From positions 1-26,307 of the forward strand of contig JAFRLD010000061.1 in assembly GCA_017431395.1 (NCBI GenBank): a stretch of 26,307 nucleotides of DNA. Direction: 5' to 3'. The notes below the pieces were generated by a model, which did no database searches, was not told where the DNA came from, and saw nothing but the letters and a program-made list of their open reading frames with translations. This stretch comes from Bacillota bacterium (GTDB lineage: Bacteria > Bacillota > Clostridia > Peptostreptococcales > Anaerovoracaceae). How positions within the stretch are numbered: position 1 is the stretch's first letter; every line of letters starts with the position of its first letter. A program made the position numbers and the translations under genes. Shown piece after piece: positions 8,438-17,147 of the stretch.

Positions 8438-8471
8438 AGCCGCCGCAGGCGAAGCCATGCAGCGGCTTTTT
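8438..8471 (+). terminator. Intrinsic terminator after arcC
   Basis: AGCCGC (8438-8443) pairs with GCGGCT (8462-8467), and the interior can extend the helix with GCAGGC/GCC-A-TGC around a GAA loop. A run of T follows (8467-8471). It begins 16 nt after the arcC stop and marks the end of the arc operon. Confidence 0.75.
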
Positions 8472-8533
8472 GTTATGCAGGAAAGCATTGAAACGATGGA
8501 CCAGCCTTTGCAAAAAGATGATTTCGCTTGCCT

Positions 8534-8562
8534 TTGACGGGTAGAAGTGATATTATTAATAG
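8534..8562 (+). promoter_or_regulatory. Weak putative promoter for the CYTH gene
   Basis: TTGACG (8534-8539) is a good -35. TAATAG (8557-8562) after 17 nt is a poor -10 within an AT-rich TATTATTAATAG stretch. It lies between the arc terminator and the CYTH gene, where a promoter is expected. The rest of the 186-nt gap (8422-8607) shows nothing else recognisable. Confidence 0.35.
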
Positions 8563-8607
8563 CACGTTTGGAGGATAGGTCCTGCGGCTGCGGGATCTGA
8601 GGAGTGT

Positions 8608-9222
8608 ATGGAAATAGAACTGAAGTACAGGATCCCCGACGAGGAAACCGCCGAGAGGATCTGGGAAGACAGCCTGTTTTCCGAAATCGAAGAAGATGAT
8701 TCAAGAGAAGAGATCCAGATGATGGCGATCTACTACGACACGGATGAGCTTGACCTCGCCAGAAACAAGATCGCTTACAGGGTCCGCCGGGAGGGAGAGC
8801 GCCTGATCGCGACACTCAAATGGAGTGGCAAGAGCGAGGATGGGCTTCATACCCGGGAAGAACTGTGCGTGCCGGTGCCGGAACGGGAACCCGACATCAG
8901 CCCGTTTCTTGAGAGTGATATCGGAGAGGAACTGGAGCAGATCCTGGAGGATAAGGAGATGACAGAGCTCCTGCGGACCGATATCCGGCGAAGATCTTTC
9001 CGGATCGATACCGGAACAGGACTCTTTGAGATCTCCGTGGACACCGGGAGTGTCCTGGCAGGCGGAGGGGAAGCACCTGTTCAGGAGGTCGAGGTCGAAC
9101 TCTTTTCCGGAGAGACGGAGGAGCTGCTGGAGATCGGGAAACACCTTCAGGAGGTCTACGGACTTGAGACAGAAGACACCAGCAAATATGTGAAGGGGAT
9201 CGAACTGATCTGCGGTAAATAA
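8608..9222 (+). CDS. CYTH-domain protein (triphosphate tunnel enzyme superfamily)
   Basis: A 204-residue protein of the CYTH fold, an eight-stranded tunnel that binds triphosphates and divalent metal. The N-terminus MEIELKYRI has the diagnostic E-x-E-x-K motif (Glu2, Glu4, Lys6). Later basic and acidic strands such as KIAYRVRREGERLIATLKWSG, RRSFRID and the C-terminal VQEVEVELFSGE are typical. Family members are inorganic triphosphatases, thiamine triphosphatases or class IV adenylate cyclases; the substrate cannot be told from sequence. It is monocistronic, flanked by terminators, with a GAGGAG ribosome binding site just upstream. There is no CHAD domain attached, unlike many bacterial CYTH proteins. 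Confidence 0.85.
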   Translation: MEIELKYRIPDEETAERIWEDSLFSEIEEDDSREEIQMMAIYYDTDELDLARNKIAYRVRREGERLIATLKWSGKSEDGLHTREELCVPVPEREPDISPFLESDIGEELEQILEDKEMTELLRTDIRRRSFRIDTGTGLFEISVDTGSVLAGGGEAPVQEVEVELFSGETEELLEIGKHLQEVYGLETEDTSKYVKGIELICGK

Positions 9223-9230
9223 AGAGTCTT

Positions 9231-9263
9231 ACAGGACCTTGTGGACAAACGGGGTCCTGTTTT
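9231..9263 (+). terminator. Intrinsic terminator after the CYTH gene
   Basis: ACAGGACC (9231-9238) pairs with GGTCCTGT (9253-9260) to form a perfect 8-bp stem with a 14-nt loop, followed by TTTT ending at 9263. It starts 8 nt after the stop codon. Confidence 0.75.
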
Positions 9264-9294
9264 GATGAAGCGGTAAATTTCGCTGTTTTCAGTC

Positions 9295-9323
9295 TTTACA
9301 GATGCATTAAAGAACGCTATAAT
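9295..9323 (+). promoter_or_regulatory. Sigma-A promoter of tig
   Basis: TTTACA (9295-9300), a 17-nt spacer and a perfect TATAAT (9318-9323). It lies 38 nt upstream of the tig start, which has an AGGAGG site. This is one of the strongest promoter matches in the window and likely drives tig and possibly the clp genes. Confidence 0.85.
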
Positions 9324-9360
9324 AATATGTACTATGCGTTCATAACAGGAGGAAAAATAC

Positions 9361-10644
9361 ATGAAAACGACATTGCTGTCAAAAGAAAACACAGAAGCAA
9401 AATTCAAGATGGAGTTTACACCTGAAGAATTCGAAGAAGCCGTAGTCAAAGTCTACAAGAAAGAAAAAGGCAATTTCCAGATCGATGGCTTCAGAAAAGG
9501 CAAGGCTCCAAGAAGTATCATAGAAAAACGCTATGGCGAAGGGATCTTCTACGAAGATGCGATCAACGACCTGTTCTCACTGAACTATCCGCTGGCTCTC
9601 GACGAGCTGGATCTGGATGTCATCGACTATCCGAGAACCGAGTTCGGTCAGATCCAGAAGGGTGAGAACTTCGACGTGACTGTTACCGTCGCTGTCTATC
9701 CGGAACTGGAGATCAAGGACTACAAGGGCGTTGAGATCGAGGCCGTCAGTGCTGAGGTCACAGACGAAGACATCGAGAAAGAGATCGCTGACATGGCCAA
9801 GAGAAACTCCCGTATGGTAGAGGTGGATCGTCCGGCACAGGATGGCGACATGGTCCTGATCGATTATGAGGGATGGGTCGGCGATGAGCAGTTCGAGGGC
9901 GGCACGGCAGAGAGACAGCCGCTGAAGCTCGGTTCCGGTACATTTATCCCGGGATTCGAAGAACAGCTGATCGGTGCGGTCAAGGATGAGCAGCGCGATG
10001 TCAAGGTCACATTCCCTGAGGACTATCACGCAGAAGATCTGGCAGGTAAGGAAGCCGTGTTCAAGTGCAAGGTGCATGAGATCAAGGAGCAGGAACTGCC
10101 TGAGATCAATGATGAGTTCGTGAAGGACGTCAGTGAGTTCGATACGCTGGATGAGCTGAGAGCGGATACGAGAGAGAAGCTGGAGAAGTCGAAGGCTGAG
10201 CAGGCGGAGAACTCCATGAAGAACAGCGTGATCGAAGCGGTCTTCAACGCGAACGATTTCGATGTTCCGGATCCTCTGGTCGAGCAGGAGATCGACAGCC
10301 AGATGGGTCAGTTCGATCAGCAGCTGAGAGCACAGGGCATGGATCTGGAAACTTACATGAAGTATCTGGACAAGAACCCGTCCGAATTCAGAGATGAGAT
10401 CAGAGACGAGGCCCGCAAGAAGGTCAAGACACAGATGATCGTTACTGCAGTCGCAGAGCAGGAAGGCTTCGAAGCCAGCGAGGAGGAGATCTCCGAAGAG
10501 CTCGAGAAGATGGCACAGCAGTACGGCATGGAAAAAGACAAGCTGCTGTCCGTCATCGGACCGCAGAACGTCAGCATGATCGGCGGGGACATCAAAGTCC
10601 GCAAGGCGGTCGACTTCATGTATGAGAACGCAGTGAAGAAATAA
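9361..10644 (+). CDS. tig: Trigger factor, ribosome-associated chaperone
   Basis: Binds near the ribosomal exit tunnel and helps fold nascent chains; it also has prolyl isomerase activity. The 427-residue protein has the three expected parts: the N-terminal ribosome-binding domain with the tail signature GFRKGKAPRSIIEKRYG, an FKBP-like domain at about residues 155-240 (GDMVLIDYEGWVG, FIPGFEEQLIGAV), and a long helical C-terminal domain rich in Glu, Lys and Gln. Arginine codons are mostly AGA, fitting high expression. It is the first gene of the tig-clpP-clpX-lon order, which is classic for Firmicutes. Confidence 0.97.
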   Translation: MKTTLLSKENTEAKFKMEFTPEEFEEAVVKVYKKEKGNFQIDGFRKGKAPRSIIEKRYGEGIFYEDAINDLFSLNYPLALDELDLDVIDYPRTEFGQIQKGENFDVTVTVAVYPELEIKDYKGVEIEAVSAEVTDEDIEKEIADMAKRNSRMVEVDRPAQDGDMVLIDYEGWVGDEQFEGGTAERQPLKLGSGTFIPGFEEQLIGAVKDEQRDVKVTFPEDYHAEDLAGKEAVFKCKVHEIKEQELPEINDEFVKDVSEFDTLDELRADTREKLEKSKAEQAENSMKNSVIEAVFNANDFDVPDPLVEQEIDSQMGQFDQQLRAQGMDLETYMKYLDKNPSEFRDEIRDEARKKVKTQMIVTAVAEQEGFEASEEEISEELEKMAQQYGMEKDKLLSVIGPQNVSMIGGDIKVRKAVDFMYENAVKK

Positions 10645-10692
10645 GACCTTTATGATCAGAAGATATCGGGAAAGCAGACAGGAGGCACATCA

Positions 10693-11274
10693 ATGGCGCT
10701 GATCCCATATGTCGTCGAACAGACCGGCGGCGGAGAACGAACATATGACATCTATTCGAGACTTCTAAAAGACAGGATCATATTCATCGGTGAGGAGATC
10801 GATGACCACCTGGCAAGTCTGGTAGTGGCACAGCTGCTCTTCCTGGAAGCGGAAGACCCAGAGAAAGATATCAATATTTACATTAACAGCCCCGGCGGAT
10901 CCGTATCCGCCGGACTGGCTATTTATGATACCATGCAGTACATCAAACCGCAGGTCTCGACGATCTGTGTAGGACTGGCCGCGAGCATGGGAGCATTTCT
11001 GCTCGCTGCGGGTGAAAAGGGAAAACGCTATGCGCTGCCGAACGCGGAGGTCATGATCCATCAGCCGCTCGGCGGGGCCAGCGGCCAGGCAGAGGATGTG
11101 AAGATCCGCGCGGAATGGTTGATCCGGACAAGGGAGAAGCTCGACCGGATCCTGAGTGAACGGGTGGGCCAGCCTTTGGAAACGATTCGTCAGGATACGG
11201 ACCGCGATCATTTCATGTCCGCGGAAGAAGCGATGCAGTACGGGATCGTGGATCACGTGATCAAGGAGAGATAA
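10693..11274 (+). CDS. clpP: ClpP, ATP-dependent Clp protease proteolytic subunit
   Basis: Serine peptidase that forms the tetradecameric barrel used by ClpX and other unfoldases. The 193-residue protein has the catalytic triad Ser98 (GLAASMGAF), His123 (MIHQPLGG) and Asp172 (DTDRDHF), plus [11 protein letters not shown] for the oxyanion region. The N-terminus [11 protein letters not shown] is the usual short propeptide and axial loop region. GGAGG at 10681-10685 supports the ATG start. It is followed by its partner clpX 22 nt later. Confidence 0.98.
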   Translation: MALIPYVVEQTGGGERTYDIYSRLLKDRIIFIGEEIDDHLASLVVAQLLFLEAEDPEKDINIYINSPGGSVSAGLAIYDTMQYIKPQVSTICVGLAASMGAFLLAAGEKGKRYALPNAEVMIHQPLGGASGQAEDVKIRAEWLIRTREKLDRILSERVGQPLETIRQDTDRDHFMSAEEAMQYGIVDHVIKER

Positions 11275-11296
11275 GGGGACTGCAGGAAAGAAACAG

Positions 11297-12622
11297 ATGG
11301 TTAAGAAATACGATGACAACAATGAGCTTTGCTGCTCATTCTGCGGGAAGCCACAGAGCCATGTGAGAAGACTCATCAGCGGTCCGGATGTTTATATTTG
11401 CGACGAATGTGTCGAGCTCTGCCTGGAGCTCCTGGAAGAAAAAGAACAGGAGTCTCAGGAGACCGAGGTCGTTGAAGCGGAGAAGGCCTATCTGCCGAAG
11501 CCGCGGGAGATCGCGGATATACTCTCGGAGTACGTGATCGGGCAGGAAGCGGCCAAGAAGGCCCTGGCAGTGGCGGTCTACAATCACTACAAGCGGATCC
11601 AGCTTGGTATGGCCGGAGATGATGTGGAGATCCAAAAAAGCAATATCATTATGATCGGACCGACCGGATCCGGCAAAACACTTTTGGCACAGACCCTGGC
11701 CAGGATCCTGGACGTGCCGTTCGCCATCGCGGATGCGACGACATTGACGGAGGCCGGTTATGTCGGAGAGGATGTGGAGAATATCCTGCTGAAACTGATC
11801 CAGGCGGCGGACTGGGATATCGAGAGGGCGCAGCGCGGCATCATCTATATCGACGAGCTCGATAAGATCGCCCGGAAATCTGAGAACCCCTCCATCACTA
11901 GGGACGTCAGCGGTGAAGGCGTGCAGCAGGCACTCCTCAAGATCATTGAAGGGACCGTGGCGAATGTTCCTCCGCAGGGCGGAAGGAAACACCCGCATCA
12001 GGAATTCATCCCGTTCGATACGAGCAATGTGCTGTTTATCTGCGGCGGCGCGTTCGGCGGGATCGATAAGGTGATCCAGAAGAGGATCGGTGAGAAGGTC
12101 ATCGGCTTCAATTCGAATGTCGACAGCAACAAAGTCGAGAAAGAGGAACTGCTGAAACACGTGCAGCCTGAGGACCTGCTCAAATACGGCCTGATCCCGG
12201 AGATCATCGGAAGGCTGCCGGTCCTGGTCGCTCTGGAAGAGCTGTCAAAAGACGCGCTTATGAAGATCCTGACAGAGCCGAAGAACGCATTGGTGAAGCA
12301 GTATCGCAAACTCCTGGCGATGGATCATGTCGAACTGGAGCTGACCGAAGACGCGATCTCCGCGATCGCGGAGCAGGCATTGGCAAGAAAGACCGGAGCC
12401 CGGGGGCTGCGGGGCATCATGGAAAAAATCATGACGAACATCATGTTCGAGCTTCCATCCAGAACGGACGTGATCGGATGCAGGATCACGAGACAGACGG
12501 TGGAGCAGGAGCAGGAGCCGATGCTGATCCTGCGGGAGCAGGAACTTTCCGGCCCGGCTTCGGAAACGGACGCCGGAAGTAATGACAGTACAGCCCTGTC
12601 CCCAAAGGCTGAAACAGCATAA
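11297..12622 (+). CDS. clpX: ClpX, ATP-dependent unfoldase
   Basis: AAA+ hexameric unfoldase that recognises tagged substrates and feeds ClpP. The 441-residue protein has an N-terminal zinc-binding domain (Cys13, Cys16, Cys35, Cys38), Walker A GPTGSGKT (121-128), Walker [12 protein letters not shown], the pore-loop region GYVGED, and the IGF-type ClpP-binding loop [11 protein letters not shown]. The C-terminus has a low-complexity tail after the last conserved helix (ending SPKAETA), a little longer than in many homologues. A weak AGGAAAG ribosome binding site precedes the ATG. It sits between clpP and lon. Confidence 0.98.
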   Translation: MVKKYDDNNELCCSFCGKPQSHVRRLISGPDVYICDECVELCLELLEEKEQESQETEVVEAEKAYLPKPREIADILSEYVIGQEAAKKALAVAVYNHYKRIQLGMAGDDVEIQKSNIIMIGPTGSGKTLLAQTLARILDVPFAIADATTLTEAGYVGEDVENILLKLIQAADWDIERAQRGIIYIDELDKIARKSENPSITRDVSGEGVQQALLKIIEGTVANVPPQGGRKHPHQEFIPFDTSNVLFICGGAFGGIDKVIQKRIGEKVIGFNSNVDSNKVEKEELLKHVQPEDLLKYGLIPEIIGRLPVLVALEELSKDALMKILTEPKNALVKQYRKLLAMDHVELELTEDAISAIAEQALARKTGARGLRGIMEKIMTNIMFELPSRTDVIGCRITRQTVEQEQEPMLILREQELSGPASETDAGSNDSTALSPKAETA

Positions 12623-12639
12623 TAGATGGAGATTTTATC

Positions 12640-14982
12640 GTGGATGATAAAGACAGAATAATATTTGAAAAAGAAACGATCGATCTGCCGATGATCCCTC
12701 TCAGAGGCCTGTCCGTATTTCCGAACATGGTGCTCCATTTTGACATCGGCAGAGAGAAGTCGATCAATGCCCTTGAGAAGGCAATGGTCAACAATCAGTA
12801 TATATTCCTCAGCTCACAGATGGATGAGAATACCGACCTTCCGACCGCGGAGGATTTTTATCATCTCGGGACCATCGGGAGGATCAAGCAGATGCTCCGG
12901 CTTCCGGGAGACTCTATTCGTGTGCTCGTGGAGGGGATCTGCCGTGCGACGATCGAAGAGGTCCTTTTCGAGGTGCCGTATTTTCAGTGCAAGGTCCGTC
13001 CGCTGACCCCGGAGGAGTCCGACTGCAGCGATTCCGCTACAGAGGCCCTCATGCGCACGGTGCTGACGAGCTTCGATGAATACATCAACCTGAACCAGAA
13101 CCTGGCTCCGGAAGTGTTCGCTTCGGTCGTCACGATCGAAGAAGCCGGCCGCATGGCGGATATGATCGCCTCTCATATGGAGATCCGCCTTGAGGACAAG
13201 CAGCTCCTGCTGGAAACACTGGATCCGAACGAGCGTCTCGAGAAACTGAACGGGATCCTGCTCAAGGAGATCGAGATCCTCAAGATCGAACAGGACATCT
13301 CCTCGAAGGTCAAATCCCAGATCAACCAGAACCAGAGGGAATACTACCTCCGTGAACAGATGAGAGCGATCCAGGAGGAACTGGGTGGAGCCGAAGACGT
13401 CGAGGACGAGGTCGCCGGATTCATCGAGAAACTCGAGGAGCTCGATCTGGAAGAGAAGACCAGGGACAAGGTCATGAAGGAGATCCACCGGTTCTCGAAG
13501 ATGCAGGCTTCCTCCGCAGAGGCGACGGTCAGCCGCAATTATATCGAAACGATCCTGGAATTACCGTGGAATACATACAGCGAAGATAATATCGACCTGG
13601 TCGAAGCGGAGAAGATCCTGAACGAAGACCACTATGGACTGGAGAAGGTCAAGGAACGCGTTCTGGAATATCTGGCGGTCATGCAGCTCTCCGAAGGACT
13701 GAAGGGACCGATCCTGTGTCTCGTCGGACCACCGGGAACAGGCAAGACTTCCATTGCCAAGAGCGTGGCCAGATCCATCGGCAGAGAGTTCGTGCGGATG
13801 TCGCTCGGAGGCGTCCGGGACGAGGCAGAGATCCGCGGGCACCGGCGTACTTATATCGGAGCGATCCCCGGGCGTATCATCAACGCCATCAAGGACAGCG
13901 GTACGGCCAATCCGGTCTTCCTCTTTGACGAGGTGGACAAGATCGGGGCAGACTATAAGGGGGATCCGGCATCGGCGCTTCTGGAAGTGCTCGATCCGGA
14001 GCAGAACAAAGATTTCACGGACCACTATCTGGAGGTGCCGTTCGATCTTTCGAAGGTCATGTTCATCACTACGGCGAACACGACCGAGACGATCCCGCGT
14101 CCGCTTCTTGACCGTATGGAGGTCATCCAGGTCACAGGATATACGGAGGACGACAAGCTGCATATCGCACAGCAATACCTCGTTCCGAAGCAGATCCGTG
14201 AGAACGGGCTGAAAAAATCAAATATCTCTTTCACAAAGGCTGGTCTGCAGACGATCATCAATTACTATACCAGAGAATCCGGCGTGCGGAATCTGGAACG
14301 GGAAGTCGGGACGATCTGCAGGAAGGTCGCGAAGCAGTATGTCACAGGGGATCTGAAGAAGGTCAGCGTGACCGCTAAGCGGGTCGAAGAATATCTTGGG
14401 AAGAAGAAATTCAGATTCGATATCATCCGCGGCAAGAAAGAGATCGGAGTGACCACCGGGCTCGCCTGGACGATCGTTGGCGGAGAGACGCTGTTCATCG
14501 AGACCGTTGCGGTCCCCGGAAGCGGCAAACTCTCCCTGACAGGCCAGATGGGCGATGTCATGCAGGAATCCGCCAGAACGGGACTCAGCTATATCCGCTC
14601 GATCGCGAAGGAACTGCAGATCGAGGAGGATTTCTATAAGAAATACGATATCCATATCCACATTCCGGAAGGGGCGATCCCGAAGGATGGGCCATCGGCA
14701 GGCGTGACCATGTGCACGGCGCTGGTATCGACACTGACGGGTATCCCGGCGCGAAAGGATATCGCGATGACCGGAGAACTGACGCTGCGCGGCAACGTGC
14801 TCCCGGTCGGAGGGATCCGTGAGAAGGTGATGGCTGCACACCGGGCGGGCATCCGCAAGGTATTGCTTCCGGCAGAGAACGAGGTCGATCTGCAGGAGAT
14901 CCCGGCCGTCGTTCGCGAAGAGATGGAATTCGTCCTGCTGAACAAGGCAAAGGACGCGATGAAACAGGTGCTGGTCAAATGA
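12640..14982 (+). CDS. lon: Lon, ATP-dependent protease (LonA type)
   Basis: Soluble AAA+ serine protease that degrades misfolded and regulatory proteins. The 780-residue protein has the LAN substrate domain at the N-terminus ([15 protein letters not shown]), a helical linker at about 200-300, the AAA+ module with Walker A GPPGTGKT (363-370) and Walker [12 protein letters not shown], and the protease domain with PKDGPSAGV (Ser686) and [11 protein letters not shown] (Lys729), the Ser-Lys dyad 43 residues apart as in characterised Lon. The start is GTG at 12640 with GGAG at 12628-12631. The stop overlaps engB by 4 nt. Confidence 0.98.
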   Translation: MDDKDRIIFEKETIDLPMIPLRGLSVFPNMVLHFDIGREKSINALEKAMVNNQYIFLSSQMDENTDLPTAEDFYHLGTIGRIKQMLRLPGDSIRVLVEGICRATIEEVLFEVPYFQCKVRPLTPEESDCSDSATEALMRTVLTSFDEYINLNQNLAPEVFASVVTIEEAGRMADMIASHMEIRLEDKQLLLETLDPNERLEKLNGILLKEIEILKIEQDISSKVKSQINQNQREYYLREQMRAIQEELGGAEDVEDEVAGFIEKLEELDLEEKTRDKVMKEIHRFSKMQASSAEATVSRNYIETILELPWNTYSEDNIDLVEAEKILNEDHYGLEKVKERVLEYLAVMQLSEGLKGPILCLVGPPGTGKTSIAKSVARSIGREFVRMSLGGVRDEAEIRGHRRTYIGAIPGRIINAIKDSGTANPVFLFDEVDKIGADYKGDPASALLEVLDPEQNKDFTDHYLEVPFDLSKVMFITTANTTETIPRPLLDRMEVIQVTGYTEDDKLHIAQQYLVPKQIRENGLKKSNISFTKAGLQTIINYYTRESGVRNLEREVGTICRKVAKQYVTGDLKKVSVTAKRVEEYLGKKKFRFDIIRGKKEIGVTTGLAWTIVGGETLFIETVAVPGSGKLSLTGQMGDVMQESARTGLSYIRSIAKELQIEEDFYKKYDIHIHIPEGAIPKDGPSAGVTMCTALVSTLTGIPARKDIAMTGELTLRGNVLPVGGIREKVMAAHRAGIRKVLLPAENEVDLQEIPAVVREEMEFVLLNKAKDAMKQVLVK

Positions 14983-15566
14983 AGATCCGTCATTCAGAGC
15001 TAGAACAGGTCGCTGTAAGACCGAATCAGTATCCCCCGGAGGATCTGAAGGAGATCGCATTCGCGGGAAGATCCAATGTGGGCAAATCATCCCTGCTGAA
15101 TCTTCTGACCGGACGAAAAAAGCTGGCCCGCGTCAGCGGCAGCCCCGGCAAAACGAGGACGATCAACTTCTACCGGGTCAACGGAGAGTTTCGGATCGTG
15201 GATCTGCCCGGGTATGGGTATGCCAAAGTTTCGAAGTCGATCTCCGAGAGCTGGGGACCAATGATGGAGCAATACCTGGAGAGCCGGGAAAACCTCATCA
15301 CGGTCATCCAGCTGGTGGATATACGCCATGCTCCGTCCGCCCAGGACAAGACCATGCATGAATACCTGAAGTCCTATGGGCTGGATGGGATCGTTGTCGC
15401 TACGAAAGCGGATAAGATCTCACGCAATCAGCTCCAGAAACATATCCGGATGATCCGCCAGGAACTGCAGCTTTCGGCGGATGACCTGGTGCTTCCGGTA
15501 TCCGCTCTGAAACGGACCGGTGCGGAGGATCTCCTGGATGTCATGGAGCAGCTGTTGGAGGATTAA
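14979..15566 (+). CDS. engB: EngB/YsxC, ribosome-assembly GTPase
   Basis: Essential GTPase of the TrmE-Era-EngA-EngB family involved in late 50S subunit assembly. The 195-residue protein has G1 GRSNVGKSS (30-38), G2 within TRTINFY, G3 [10 protein letters not shown] and G4 as ATKADKI (a variant of the usual TKxDK). The ATG overlaps the lon stop as ATGA, so it is translationally coupled. The order clpX-lon-engB is conserved in Bacilli and Clostridia. Confidence 0.97.
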   Translation: MKIRHSELEQVAVRPNQYPPEDLKEIAFAGRSNVGKSSLLNLLTGRKKLARVSGSPGKTRTINFYRVNGEFRIVDLPGYGYAKVSKSISESWGPMMEQYLESRENLITVIQLVDIRHAPSAQDKTMHEYLKSYGLDGIVVATKADKISRNQLQKHIRMIRQELQLSADDLVLPVSALKRTGAEDLLDVMEQLLED

Positions 15567-15908
15567 ATGCAGTTTTTCGGATTCAGAGTACTGATCAAGA
15601 GGATCAAGGCGATCAGGTTCATGATGGCAGATAAATCCGTTCCCTGGTGGAAGAAGGGTATTATTATTGCCGGGATCGTTTATCTGTTCCTTCCGTTTGA
15701 TATCATACCGCCGTTCATATTCCCGTTCGGCATCATTGACGATATCATCGTTTGGGCATTGATCCTCTGGTATCTGTCCAGCGAGCTGGATAAATACTGG
15801 ATCGGAGAGACTCCGAAGGACTACTCGAGAAAATATCGTGGAAAAAACGTCGTTGATGATGTAGAATATGACGTGAGTGACGATGACGACGAAAAAAAGG
15901 CGGATTGA
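15567..15908 (+). CDS. DUF1232 (YkvA-like) small membrane protein
   Basis: A 113-residue protein with the DUF1232 signature: VPWWKKGIIIAGIVYL, then LPFDIIPPF and GIIDDIIVW, with the LPxDxIPx and GxxDD motifs. One or two hydrophobic helices lie at about residues 30-70, and the C-terminus is an acidic, lysine-tipped tail (DDDDEKKAD). Function is unknown; the family is membrane associated. The ATG follows the engB stop without a gap, and GGAGG at 15557-15561 lies inside engB, so it is probably coupled to engB. It ends 1 nt before the hpt start. Confidence 0.85.
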   Translation: MQFFGFRVLIKRIKAIRFMMADKSVPWWKKGIIIAGIVYLFLPFDIIPPFIFPFGIIDDIIVWALILWYLSSELDKYWIGETPKDYSRKYRGKNVVDDVEYDVSDDDDEKKAD

Positions 15909-15909
15909 T

Positions 15910-16437
15910 ATGCACGAGAATACGATTGGAACGATAATGATCACGCAGGAGGAGATCCTGCAGAAGGCAAAAGAGATCGGACTTCGGATCACACAGGAGT
16001 TCGAAGGGGAAGAGATCGTTATGGTCGGCATCCTTCGGGGCGCTGTCCTGTGGATGGCGGATTTGATGAAGAACATCGGACTGGATATGACCATCGATTT
16101 CATGGCGGTCAGCAGTTATGGGGGCGCCAAAAAAAGCTCGGGTGTTGTTAAGATCAATAAGGACCTGGATACAGATATCGAAGGCAAGTCCGTGATCATC
16201 GTAGAGGATATCGTAGACAGCGGCGTCACACTGAATTATCTGCGGGGCTATTTCGTCAGCCGTGGAGCCAAAGTCGTGAAGATCTGTTCGCTTCTGGATA
16301 AGCCGGATGGCCGCAGGATCGACATCGATGTTGATTACATAGGATTTACCGTGGACGACAGATTTATCGTCGGTTACGGTCTTGACTATGATCAAAGATA
16401 TAGAAACCTCCCATACATCACATATCTGGAGGATTAA
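15910..16437 (+). CDS. hpt: Hypoxanthine phosphoribosyltransferase
   Basis: Purine salvage enzyme that makes IMP or GMP from hypoxanthine or guanine and PRPP. The 175-residue protein has the PRPP-binding motif VIIVEDIVDSGVTL, the flexible-loop and metal region SSYGGAKKSSGVVKI, and the C-terminal DRFIVGYGLDYDQRYRNLPYI that contacts the purine. The ATG at 15910 is taken as start, one base after the DUF1232 stop; ATG 15937 is an alternative that would trim nine residues. The ribosome binding site is weak (AAGGCGG), so translation probably relies on the upstream gene. In many Firmicutes hpt sits near tilS and ftsH, so this location is less usual. Confidence 0.95.
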   Translation: MHENTIGTIMITQEEILQKAKEIGLRITQEFEGEEIVMVGILRGAVLWMADLMKNIGLDMTIDFMAVSSYGGAKKSSGVVKINKDLDTDIEGKSVIIVEDIVDSGVTLNYLRGYFVSRGAKVVKICSLLDKPDGRRIDIDVDYIGFTVDDRFIVGYGLDYDQRYRNLPYITYLED

Positions 16438-16467
16438 GTATTAGCGAAGGAATTAAGGAGAGAAACA

Positions 16468-17040
16468 ATGGGTTACAAAGTGAAAATCGGACTGTCTAAC
16501 AAGCATGTGCATCTGAATGAGAGGGATCGGGATATCTTATTCGGTAAGGATTATGAGCTGACACCAGTCAAACCGCTGGTCCAGCCGGGACAGTTTGCGG
16601 CAGATGAGAAGGTCGACATCGTAGGACCTAAGACCACACTGAAAGGAGTCCGTGTACTTGGACCGCTCCGTCCGGAGACACAGATCGAACTGGCTATGAC
16701 AGATGCGAGAACACTCGGCATCAAAGCACCGGTCAGAGAATCCGGCCATCTGGAAGGAACACCGGGCTGCAAGCTGATCGGACCATGTGGTGAAGTCGAA
16801 CTGGATCACGGCGTGATGATCGCACAGAGACATGTGCATCTGAATCCGGAACAGGCTATTGAAGCAGGCGTGCAGGATCACGATGTCGTATGCCTCAAGA
16901 TCGACGGTGAGAGAGGCCTGATCTTTGATAATGTCGTTGTCAGAGCCGGTGATAAGCATGAGAGAGAAGTGCATCTGGATACCGACGAAGGCAATGCAGC
17001 AGGTTGCGGACCGGACGCTGTCGCCGAGATCATCAAATAA
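16468..17040 (+). CDS. pduL: PduL-type phosphate propanoyltransferase / phosphotransacetylase
   Basis: Transfers an acyl group between acyl-CoA and phosphate, giving acyl phosphate for ATP synthesis by acetate or propionate kinase. The 190-residue protein consists of two beta-barrel domains, each with the zinc-binding HVHL motif (His13/His15 and His122/His124), plus EVHLDTDEGNAAG near the C-terminus. It starts directly at the first domain, without the N-terminal extension that directs PduL into bacterial microcompartments, and no shell gene is nearby. It therefore looks like a cytosolic phosphotransacetylase. An AGGAG site precedes the ATG and a terminator follows. Confidence 0.93.
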   Translation: MGYKVKIGLSNKHVHLNERDRDILFGKDYELTPVKPLVQPGQFAADEKVDIVGPKTTLKGVRVLGPLRPETQIELAMTDARTLGIKAPVRESGHLEGTPGCKLIGPCGEVELDHGVMIAQRHVHLNPEQAIEAGVQDHDVVCLKIDGERGLIFDNVVVRAGDKHEREVHLDTDEGNAAGCGPDAVAEIIK

Positions 17041-17054
17041 ATCGTTCGTTTTAC

Positions 17055-17084
17055 TTGTCATACACCGCTCTGTTGTGAGATAAT
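17055..17084 (+). promoter_or_regulatory. Sigma-A promoter of the giant repeat-protein gene
   Basis: TTGTCA (17055-17060), an 18-nt spacer and GATAAT (17079-17084, 5 of 6) with an extended -10 TGA just upstream (17076-17078). Transcription would begin near 17091, about 57 nt before the GTG start. The elements lie within the pduL terminator hairpin. Confidence 0.6.
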
Positions 17085-17100
17085 AGAGTGGTGTATTTTA
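17061..17100 (+). terminator. Terminator-like hairpin after pduL, overlapping a promoter
   Basis: TACACCGCTCT (17061-17071) pairs with AGAGTGGTGTA (17085-17095) through 11 base pairs, one a G-T wobble, around a 13-nt loop, then TTTTA follows. It starts 20 nt after the pduL stop. The loop contains a promoter -10 element, so the same bases serve two functions. Confidence 0.72.
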
Positions 17101-17133
17101 TATTGGAGCAACTATTGCCTGATTTGTTGAGAC

Positions 17134-17141
17134 AGGGAGGT
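17134..17141 (+). promoter_or_regulatory. Ribosome binding site that fixes the giant gene's start
   Basis: AGGGAGGT lies 6-7 nt before GTG 17148. The next in-frame start upstream, GTG 17088, lies in the descending arm of the pduL terminator and has no ribosome binding site. Confidence 0.8.
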
Positions 17142-17147
17142 AGCAAC

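Noticed and set aside
8475..8537. A 20-codon open frame starting at an ATG right after the arc terminator.
   Set aside because: It has no ribosome binding site and no recognisable sequence, and it ends inside the putative CYTH promoter.
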